A DNA stretch of 64,000 bases from Coprococcus sp. (GTDB taxonomy: Bacteria; Bacillota; Clostridia; Lachnospirales; Lachnospiraceae): NCBI GenBank assembly GCA_016297495.1, contig JAEDGN010000002.1:1-64000 (forward strand), given 5' to 3'. Below are positions 8,389-15,694 of the stretch, in pieces; the stretch's first letter is position 1, and each line of letters opens with the position of its first letter. The position numbers and the translations under genes are program-made. The notes beneath the pieces were generated by a model, which was not told the DNA's origin, did not search any database, and saw only the letters and a list, made by a program, of their open reading frames with translations.

Positions 8389-9585
8389 TTATTTAAAAAC
8401 TCTAGGTGTACCCTTTTCTTCAAGCTTCTTCAGAATATCAGCCGGATCTGCAAATTTTGCAAGGAAGATCATAGCAGCGATGATATATGGCTTGTAGCTT
8501 GCTTCTTTGTATAATGGATCACGGTAACGATCGAATACGGAAGCGTCAACTTCGCCTTCCTTACAGCTTACACCGGTGATATCGGCTGGCAGACAGTGCA
8601 TGTAAAGAGCCTTGCCGTTCTTTGTTGTAGCCATCAGTTCTTCTGTACAAGCCCAGTCTTTGTGCTCTGCGTTCTGAGCAAGCAGTTCTTTTTCAAGAGC
8701 CTTGATACCTTCTGTATCGCCATTGCCGTAAAGCTCTGTACGTTTTTCCATAGCTGCAAATGGTGCCCAGCTCTTTGGATATACGATATCAGCATCCTTG
8801 AAAGCTTCTGCCATGTTATTTGTCTTTGTGAAGGAACCGCCGGATTTTTCAGCGTTAGCCTTTGCAACTTCTTCTACTTCAGGGAATACTTCGTAGCCTT
8901 CCGGATGAGCCAGAACAACATCCATACCGAAACGAGTCATCAGACCGATGATACCCTGTGGAACGGAGAGCGGTTTGCCGTAGGATGGAGAGTAAGCCCA
9001 TGTCATGGCAAGCTTTTTACCTTTAAGATTTTCAACACCGCCAAATTCATGGATGATATGAAGCATATCAGCCATAGCCTGTGTCGGATGGTCGATATCG
9101 CACTGAAGGTTAACAAGAGTAGGTTTCTGCTCAAGAATACCATCTTTGTTGCCCTGTGTTACGGCATCAACAACTTCGTGCATGTATTTGTTGCCTTTAC
9201 CGATGTACATATCATCACGGATACCGATAACATCAGCCATAAAGGAAATCATGTTGGCTGTTTCGCGAACTGTTTCACCGTGAGCAACCTGAGATTTGCC
9301 CTCGTCCAGATCCTGTACCTCAAGACCCAGAAGGTTGCAGGCAGAAGCAAAGGAGAAACGTGTACGTGTGGAATTGTCACGGAACAGGGAGATACCAAGA
9401 CCGCTTTCAAATACCTTTGTGGAGATATTGTTCTCTCTCATGTAACGAAGTGCATCAGCAACTGTGAAAACAGCTTCGATTTCATCATCAGTCTTCTCCC
9501 AAGTCAGGAAGAAATCACCATTGTACATTTCTTTAAAGTTAAGAGCGTTTAATTTGTCAATATAAGCCTGTAATTTAGCATCCAT
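8389..9585 (-). CDS. ygeW: Knotted carbamoyltransferase YgeW
   Basis: 398 residues, longer than ornithine carbamoyltransferases (about 330). Seen: the carbamoyl-phosphate motif STRTR at 72-76, HPTQ at 166-169 and HCLP at 330-333. The DIDHPTQ and MTWAYSPSYGKPLSVPQG context is that of the YgeW/knotted family rather than ArgF. Its natural acceptor is thought to be a ureido compound of anaerobic purine breakdown, giving carbamoyl phosphate in the catabolic direction. AAAGGAG precedes ATG 9585. The carbamate kinase gene follows 36 bases downstream, matching that use. Confidence 0.92.
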   Translation of the reverse strand: MDAKLQAYIDKLNALNFKEMYNGDFFLTWEKTDDEIEAVFTVADALRYMRENNISTKVFESGLGISLFRDNSTRTRFSFASACNLLGLEVQDLDEGKSQVAHGETVRETANMISFMADVIGIRDDMYIGKGNKYMHEVVDAVTQGNKDGILEQKPTLVNLQCDIDHPTQAMADMLHIIHEFGGVENLKGKKLAMTWAYSPSYGKPLSVPQGIIGLMTRFGMDVVLAHPEGYEVFPEVEEVAKANAEKSGGSFTKTNNMAEAFKDADIVYPKSWAPFAAMEKRTELYGNGDTEGIKALEKELLAQNAEHKDWACTEELMATTKNGKALYMHCLPADITGVSCKEGEVDASVFDRYRDPLYKEASYKPYIIAAMIFLAKFADPADILKKLEEKGTPRVFK

Positions 9586-9679
9586 TATAAAAATCTCCTT
9601 TATATAATATATTTTTAATAAGTGTATCAGTTATTATCAAAATCAGGCGGCTGACATATACGTTTGAACTATTTTTCCA

Positions 9680-9756
9680 GGTGGAGGATCAGGTGAAAAC
9701 TTCAGAAACGATTTGCGATGAGCATGTTTCGGAAGTTTTCATCCTGTCCGATCACC
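9680..9756. terminator. Long imperfect hairpin between ygeY and ygeW
   Basis: The arm from GGTGGAGG (9680) through GAAAACTTCAGAAAC pairs with GTTTCGGAAGTTTTC and on to GATCACC (to 9756), with a few mismatches and an approximately 16-nt loop. The structure fills most of the 207-base gap. It may end or attenuate the ygeX-ygeY transcript before ygeW, or protect a processed end. No long T run on the minus strand, so the role is open. Confidence 0.4.
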
Positions 9757-9792
9757 GGAAGAAAGCCGCCGTGGAAACAGCCGCAAAAAAAT

Positions 9793-11106
9793 TTATTTGC
9801 AATAGGACATTGGAAGTGCAGCATAAACAGCAGCACATGTAACAAGATCCTGTTTCCATGTCATTTCATTAGGCGCATGTGCCTGAGCTTCTGCACCAGG
9901 TCCGAAACCGATACATGGGATACCATTTCTGCCCATGATGGAAACGCCGTTTGTGGAGAATGTCCATTTGTCTGTCAGAGGACGAGCCTGACGCATTTCC
10001 AGAGTATCAGCAGCACCGATACGTTTGTCGCCGTAAAGACCCATGTAAGCTTCTTCAAGTGCTTTTGTTACCTTGTGATCCTTTGGAATAGCCCATGTAG
10101 GGAAGTAGCATTCGATCTCGTATACACAGCCTGTATAGGAAGGACGATCATAATTGTACATGGAAACAACAACATCGTCACCGTATTTCTTTACGTTAGG
10201 CAGGTTGCGGATTTCATCCAGACAGCTTTCCCATGTTTCGCCAAATGTCATACGACGGTCAAGGGATACTGCACATGAGTCAGCAACTGCACAACGGCTA
10301 GGAGATGTATAGAAGATCTGGGATGCTGTAACTGTACCGCGTCCAAGGAAACGTGCTTCTTCCCAGTCCGGGTTGTATTTAGGATTCAGCATCTTAACAA
10401 GACCTTTGATCTCTGTTTCATCAGCATCATCATTCTCGTTGAGGGCACGAACATCCTGAAGAATATCAGCCATCTTATAGATAGCATTGTCACCACGTTC
10501 CGGAGCGGAACCATGACAGGATACACCTTTAACATCGATACGGATTTCCATACGTCCGCGCTGACCACGGTAAATACCGCCGTCTGTAGGCTCTGTGGAT
10601 ACAACGAATTCAGGACGGATCTTGTCTTCGTTGATGATGTACTGCCAGCAAAGACCATCACAGTCTTCTTCCTGAACTGTACCTACAACCATGATCTTGC
10701 AGCCTTCCGGAATGAGACCGAGATCCTTCATGATCTTGGCACCGTAAACACCTGAAACAATACCGCCGCACTGGTCGGATACGCCACGGCCGCCGATTTC
10801 AGTTTCTGTTTCGTAGCCTTCATATGGATCGAACTTCCAGTTAGCGATGTTGCCAATACCTACAGTATCGATATGTGCATCGAATGCAATAATCTTGTCG
10901 CCGGTTCCCATGAAGCCCATAACATTACCCTGAGGATCAATCTTTACTTCGTCAAAACCTACTTTTTTCATTTCTTCAGCGATTGTCTGTACGTGTTTTG
11001 CCTCATCACAGCTTTCACCCGGATTCTTAACGATTGCACGTAAGAATCTTGTCATGTCTGCTTCATAACCCTGAGCAGCTTCTTTGATTTTGTTAAAATC
11101 CATCAT
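9793..11106 (-). CDS. ygeY: YgeY family M20 metallohydrolase
   Basis: 437 residues of the M20 peptidase/deacetylase fold. Metal-site motifs are visible: AHID at 77-80, VSDQCGG around 110-114 and VQEEDCDG with catalytic Glu-Glu at 146-147. A dimerisation insert with [14 protein letters not shown] follows. YgeY is the hydrolase long annotated as selenium metabolism hydrolase in E. coli; genetic work on anaerobic uric-acid degradation places it at ureido-group hydrolysis on the way to 2,3-diaminopropionate. GGAGG lies before ATG 11106. Gene order ygeX-ygeY-ygeW supports this. Confidence 0.92.
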   Translation of the reverse strand: MMDFNKIKEAAQGYEADMTRFLRAIVKNPGESCDEAKHVQTIAEEMKKVGFDEVKIDPQGNVMGFMGTGDKIIAFDAHIDTVGIGNIANWKFDPYEGYETETEIGGRGVSDQCGGIVSGVYGAKIMKDLGLIPEGCKIMVVGTVQEEDCDGLCWQYIINEDKIRPEFVVSTEPTDGGIYRGQRGRMEIRIDVKGVSCHGSAPERGDNAIYKMADILQDVRALNENDDADETEIKGLVKMLNPKYNPDWEEARFLGRGTVTASQIFYTSPSRCAVADSCAVSLDRRMTFGETWESCLDEIRNLPNVKKYGDDVVVSMYNYDRPSYTGCVYEIECYFPTWAIPKDHKVTKALEEAYMGLYGDKRIGAADTLEMRQARPLTDKWTFSTNGVSIMGRNGIPCIGFGPGAEAQAHAPNEMTWKQDLVTCAAVYAALPMSYCK

Positions 11107-11151
11107 TTTGTGTAACCTCCCTGAAAATTAAGTTTATATATGTACCTTTTA

Positions 11152-12393
11152 TTATTTTAAATCTGCAAATGGTTCTTTGTCTGTTCCGCATAAGCCGTCC
11201 CATACAATTTCACGGTAACGGTCCGGATCGGTATCTCCTTCAGAAGAAACCAGAAGTACCTGAGAATTCTCATCAAGCTTCAGGGCTTCCTTCAGTTCCT
11301 TTAATTCCGGATTGGTCATGAGCGCAGCCACAAGACCCATTGTTACGGAGCCTGATTCACCGGAAATGACTCTTTCGTCACCGCGAAGAGGTGCGCCATA
11401 AATACGTGTTCCTGTAGCGCTGACCCAGTCAGGACAGGATACGAATGCGTCAGCATGATTTCTAAGGATATCCCAGGATACGGTATTGGCTTCTCCGCAG
11501 GCAAGACCGGCCATGATCGTCAGCATATCGCCTGTAACATCCACACGGCTTCCGTCACCTTTTTCGGCGGAACGGTAGAGACAGTCAGCAGCTTTTGCTT
11601 CAACGACTGTCATGATCGGTGGATTCTCCTTGAAACGATTGGAGAAGTATCCGATCACAGCGCCAGCCAGGGAACCTACACCGGCCTGGATGAAGATATG
11701 TGTCGGACGGCATCCGTCAGCTTCCATCTGGTGATCAGCTTCAAGTGCCAGTGTGCCGTAACCCTGCATGATCCAGGTAGGAATCTCTTCGTAACCTTCC
11801 CATGCAGTATCCTGAATGATGATGCCGTGTTCTGTTTCGGAAGCTTCCTTTGCTGCCATACGTACACATTCATCATAGTTGAGATTTTCAATAGTAACAG
11901 TTGCATTTTCTTTTGCAATATTGTTCAGACGGGTCTGTGTTGTACCTTTCGGCATTCTGACAACACATTTCTGACCAAGTTTGTTGGCTGCCCATGCAAC
12001 ACCACGTCCATGGTTGCCATCAGTTGCTGTAAAGAAAGTTGCCTGGCCGAATTCTTCTTTCAACTGTTCGGAAGTTAATACTTCATAAGGAACTTCGCTG
12101 ACATCTTTGCCGAGCTGCTGAGCCATGTATTTGGCGATTGCAAAAGATCCGCCAAGAACCTTGAATGCATTCAGACCAAAACGATAGGACTCATCCTTTA
12201 CATACAGTTTCTTCAGACCGAGATATTCGGCAAGATGCGGCAGCCCTGTCAGAGGTGTTACTGTATACTGAGGAAAGCTTTTGTGAAAATCATTGGCTTT
12301 CTTCATTTCCTCGAGGGACATGTTTGCTACCTGCTTGTCATCACTCTTCGGCATCTTGTTCAATACCCATTTGATTTGCTTGTCTTTGCTCAT
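11152..12393 (-). CDS. dpaL: Diaminopropionate ammonia-lyase (YgeX/DpaL)
   Basis: About 413 residues, a PLP enzyme of the tryptophan-synthase-beta/threonine-dehydratase fold. The PLP lysine is in FGLNAFKVLGG (about residue 78), the phosphate loop resembles the GVGSLAGAV segment, and ATDGNHGRGVAWAA is the family Asn-His motif. It converts 2,3-diaminopropionate to pyruvate and two ammonia. ATG 12393 is chosen because GGAGGTTCCAGC precedes it; an upstream in-frame ATG at 12453 lacks a site. It leads the minus arm and diverges from the permease gene across a roughly 300-base control region. Confidence 0.93.
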   Translation of the reverse strand: MSKDKQIKWVLNKMPKSDDKQVANMSLEEMKKANDFHKSFPQYTVTPLTGLPHLAEYLGLKKLYVKDESYRFGLNAFKVLGGSFAIAKYMAQQLGKDVSEVPYEVLTSEQLKEEFGQATFFTATDGNHGRGVAWAANKLGQKCVVRMPKGTTQTRLNNIAKENATVTIENLNYDECVRMAAKEASETEHGIIIQDTAWEGYEEIPTWIMQGYGTLALEADHQMEADGCRPTHIFIQAGVGSLAGAVIGYFSNRFKENPPIMTVVEAKAADCLYRSAEKGDGSRVDVTGDMLTIMAGLACGEANTVSWDILRNHADAFVSCPDWVSATGTRIYGAPLRGDERVISGESGSVTMGLVAALMTNPELKELKEALKLDENSQVLLVSSEGDTDPDRYREIVWDGLCGTDKEPFADLK

Positions 12394-12678
12394 GCTGGAA
12401 CCTCCATAAACCATCGTAAAATCGTTAATATTTTGTCTCCCTGCATTCATCATACCAGATATTTTTGAAAATGCAAGAGGAAATTAAAAAAATTTTTAGT
12501 AAACAAAAAAATTTTTTAGAAAACGCTTGTCTTTTGGTGAATATAATGTTAAAATGACTACCAGAGGATATTTCTTTGGTGAACTTAAATAATTTGTCAA
12601 CAGAGTGTAGAGGAAATATTTCTGTATTGTTGTTGCATATGGCAAAAAGTCTCCCTATTTAATGTATTTTAAATTCTT

Positions 12679-12717
12679 TATGTGCAATAAATAATACACA
12701 TAACGTTATTCATGTGT
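12679..12717. promoter_or_regulatory. Inverted repeats in the divergent purine control region
   Basis: The gap 12394-12761 separates dpaL and the permease. It is AT-rich and holds no convincing ORF. Within it TTATGTG (12679-12685) mirrors CACATAA (12698-12704), and ACACAT (12696-12701) mirrors ATGTGT (12712-12717) around the palindrome ATAACGTTAT (12700-12709). Overlapping dyads of this kind are typical of operators. Which regulator binds is unknown; none is encoded in this island. Confidence 0.4.
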
Positions 12718-12761
12718 TTCATGACAAACAAAACTATTTAGGGAGGTAGGTGTCATGGTGT

Positions 12762-14135
12762 ATGGGTATTAAAGGGCGTTCAGGCGTCAGAAAAAAACGC
12801 CCGTCAGCGGAGGATTTATTTGTTTTAAATGGAAAGCCAACCTTTTTACAGGCATTTCCATTGTCGATGCAGCATGTGGCTGCTATGATTGTAGGGTGCG
12901 TAACGCCGGCGATTATTGTGGCGGGGGCATCCGGTCTGTCTGATTCGGATTCAGTTATTCTGATTCAGGCGGCGCTGGTTATATCAGCTATTACGACTAT
13001 ACTTCAGCTGTATCCGCTTTTTAAAGGAAAAAATATTTCTTTTGGTTCAGGGCTTCCTATTATAATGGGTATCAGTTTTGCCTATGTACCAACGATGCAG
13101 GCGATTGCCGAGGAGTTTGATGTGGCGACTATACTGGGGGCCCAGATTGTGGGTGGTATCGTGGCTGCGATTGTAGGCATTTTTGTTAAACAGATCAGAA
13201 AGCTTTTTCCGCCGCTGATCACCGGTACAGTTGTATTTGCCATTGGATTATCATTATATCCGACAGCGATCAACTATATGGCTGGCGGTACAGGTAATGA
13301 AAATTATGGTGCCTGGCAGAACTGGCTGGTGGCATTTATCGTACTGGCCATTGTTACTTTTTTAAATCATTACGGAAAAGGTATTTTTAAATTAGCTTCT
13401 ATATTAATAGGCATTATTATTGGTTATATTATTTCGCTGTTTTTTGGTATGGTGGATTTTTCATCAGTAGCTACCGCATCCTGGTTCCAGCTGCCGCAGC
13501 CGCTGCATTTCGGGATAAAGTTTGAAGCGTCATCCTGTGTGGCTTTGGGACTTCTCTTTGCTATCAACGCGGTTCAGGCCATTGGCGATTTTTCGGCTAC
13601 GACCACAGGAGGACTTGACAGGATGCCGACGGATGAAGAATTAAACGGTGGTATTGTGGCCTATGGTGTCAGCAATGTGGTTGGTGCCCTGTTTGGAGGA
13701 CTTCCAACAGCAACCTACAGTCAGAATGTGGGAATCGTATCTTCTACCAAGGTTGTAGCAAGAAAGGTATTTGGTATTTCTGCAGGAATTCTGCTTTTGG
13801 CAGGTCTGATTCCAAAGTTTTCCTCGATTCTGATCACGATTCCATACTGTGTACTGGGAGGTGCAACGATTTCTGTGTTTGCATCCATCGCTATGACCGG
13901 TGTGAAACTGATTACGGCAGAACCTATGGATTTCAGAAGCACATCCATTGTTGGACTGGCTGTTGCTCTTGGTATGGGTGTGACACAGGCAAATGCGGCA
14001 TTGGCTACATTTCCGGGCTGGGTGACAACAATATTTGGCAAATCTCCGGTGGTTCTGGCTACGATGACGGCAGTATTTTTGAATCTGGTTCTGCCAAAGC
14101 CAAAAAGTAATGCAAAAGGGAATGAAAAGCAGTAA
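12762..14135 (+). CDS. Uracil-xanthine (NCS2) permease, likely xanthine/uric acid importer
   Basis: About 457 residues with 12-14 membrane spans. NCS2 signatures: FPLSMQHVAAMIVG near the N-terminus and the QAIGDFSATT / GLPTATYSQNVG blocks, where the NxG of SQNVG is the family substrate-site motif. The neighbours (ygeX, ygeY, ygeW, ssnA, ygfK) point to xanthine or urate as substrate, like E. coli YgfU/XanQ. The start is ambiguous: GGAGG (12742-12746) is ideally spaced for ATG 12755, which opens only a five-codon frame MVYGY; in-frame choices are GTG 12750 (too close) and ATG 12762. I use ATG 12762. Confidence 0.9.
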   Translation: MGIKGRSGVRKKRPSAEDLFVLNGKPTFLQAFPLSMQHVAAMIVGCVTPAIIVAGASGLSDSDSVILIQAALVISAITTILQLYPLFKGKNISFGSGLPIIMGISFAYVPTMQAIAEEFDVATILGAQIVGGIVAAIVGIFVKQIRKLFPPLITGTVVFAIGLSLYPTAINYMAGGTGNENYGAWQNWLVAFIVLAIVTFLNHYGKGIFKLASILIGIIIGYIISLFFGMVDFSSVATASWFQLPQPLHFGIKFEASSCVALGLLFAINAVQAIGDFSATTTGGLDRMPTDEELNGGIVAYGVSNVVGALFGGLPTATYSQNVGIVSSTKVVARKVFGISAGILLLAGLIPKFSSILITIPYCVLGGATISVFASIAMTGVKLITAEPMDFRSTSIVGLAVALGMGVTQANAALATFPGWVTTIFGKSPVVLATMTAVFLNLVLPKPKSNAKGNEKQ

Positions 14136-14210
14136 AATAACTTTATAGAGAATAATAATTATATTTATATAATTATATATAGAAGAAATCAATTAAAGGA
14201 GGCAGGAACG

Positions 14211-15542
14211 ATGCTGGTTATTGGTAACGGAAAATTATTTACAAGAGACAATTCACTTCCATTTATTGAAAATGGTGCTGTGGCAATTGACGGAACAAAG
14301 ATTGCAGCAGTCGGCACAACAAAAGATATTCAGGAGAAGTACAAAGAAGCAGAGTTTATTGATGCAAAGGGCGGAGTGATTATGCCTGCATTTATCAATA
14401 CCCATGAGCATATTTACAGTGCCATGGCCAGAGGTCTCAGTATTAAAGGATATAATCCGAAGGGATTTCTGGATATTCTGGATGGCCAGTGGTGGACTAT
14501 TGACCGTCATCTGACACTGGAGCAGACAAAATACAGTGCGGTTGATACGATGATTTCCTGCATCCGCAATGGTGTGACGACAATTTTTGATCATCATGCC
14601 AGCTTCGGACAGATCCGGGGAAGTCTTTTTACCATTGCTGATGTGGCGAAGGAACTGGGCATCCGTGCCTGCCTTTGCTATGAGGTTTCAGACCGGGATG
14701 GTATGGATAAGGCCAGAGAATCCGTGATGGAGAATGCGGAATTTATCCGTTATGCATTGAAGGATGACTCGGATATGCTGGCCGGTATGATGGGTATGCA
14801 TGCGCAGTTCACTATTTCCGATGAGACGATGGAACTGGCAGCGGCCAATAAGCCGGATGAGGTGGGATATCATATCCATGTGGCAGAAGGTATTGAGGAT
14901 CTGCATGACTGCCTGAAAAAATACGGCAAACGCATTGTTGATCGTCTGATGGACTGCAATATTCTGGGCGAGAAGACATTGCTGGGACATTGTATCTATA
15001 TTAACCCTCACGAAATGGAACTGATTAAAGAGACCAATACCATGGTTGTACATAATCCGGAATCCAACATGGGCAATGCCTGCGGATGCCCGCCGACGAT
15101 GGAACTGGTGAAGAGGGGCATACTGACAGGTCTTGGTACGGACGGTTACACCCATGATATGACAGAGTCCTACAAGGTGGCCAATGTACTGCATAAACAT
15201 CATTTATGTGATGCCAATGCGGCCTGGGGAGAAGTGCCGAAGATGCTGTTTGAGAACAATGCAGCCATTGCCAACCGCTATTTCAAAACACCATTGGGAG
15301 TTCTTAAGGAAGGTGCCGCAGGCGATGTGATCGTGGTAGATTATGATCCGCCGACACAGCTGGATGAGACCAATATCAACGGACATATCCTGTTTGGTAT
15401 GACAGGCCGCGATGTAGTGACTACGGTTGCCAATGGTAAGGTTCTGATGCAGGATCGTGAAGTTAAGGTCATTGATGTGGAAGAAGCCATGGCAAAATGC
15501 AGAGAGTCATCTGCAAAGCTCTGGAAGAGTATCAACGGATAA
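14211..15542 (+). CDS. ssnA: Putative aminohydrolase SsnA
   Basis: 443 residues of the amidohydrolase superfamily. The metal motif is THEH at 64-67, with later HIHVAEG, a GHC block (LLGHCIYI) and GLGTDGYTHDM. The composite matches SsnA, a guanine-deaminase-like enzyme always found with YgfK and DpaL in purine-catabolic clusters. The substrate is not proven; a hydrolytic step on an opened purine ring or a deamination is likely. AAAGGAGG lies before ATG 14211. It is the second gene of the plus arm, 75 bases after the permease. Confidence 0.92.
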   Translation: MLVIGNGKLFTRDNSLPFIENGAVAIDGTKIAAVGTTKDIQEKYKEAEFIDAKGGVIMPAFINTHEHIYSAMARGLSIKGYNPKGFLDILDGQWWTIDRHLTLEQTKYSAVDTMISCIRNGVTTIFDHHASFGQIRGSLFTIADVAKELGIRACLCYEVSDRDGMDKARESVMENAEFIRYALKDDSDMLAGMMGMHAQFTISDETMELAAANKPDEVGYHIHVAEGIEDLHDCLKKYGKRIVDRLMDCNILGEKTLLGHCIYINPHEMELIKETNTMVVHNPESNMGNACGCPPTMELVKRGILTGLGTDGYTHDMTESYKVANVLHKHHLCDANAAWGEVPKMLFENNAAIANRYFKTPLGVLKEGAAGDVIVVDYDPPTQLDETNINGHILFGMTGRDVVTTVANGKVLMQDREVKVIDVEEAMAKCRESSAKLWKSING

Positions 15543-15694
15543 TGGGAAACCAGTTCAGTATCCAGTTTATTGAAGCATCGCATGGACGGTTTGCAAGCAG
15601 AATCCTGCCGTGACTCTGCTGTCAGTTGTTTTTGATACTGAACTGTTTATTAGAAGAAATAGAGCGTATAGAAGAAAAACTAGGAGGATATGAT

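Noticed and set aside
8596..9552. 318-residue plus-strand frame opposite ygeW
   Set aside because: It is the complement of a strongly recognised gene, is rich in Cys/Phe/His and has no family features.
9640..9790. Possible small gene in the ygeY-ygeW gap
   Set aside because: The open frame there runs into ygeY's complement and most of the gap is an inverted repeat, so it is a structured spacer.
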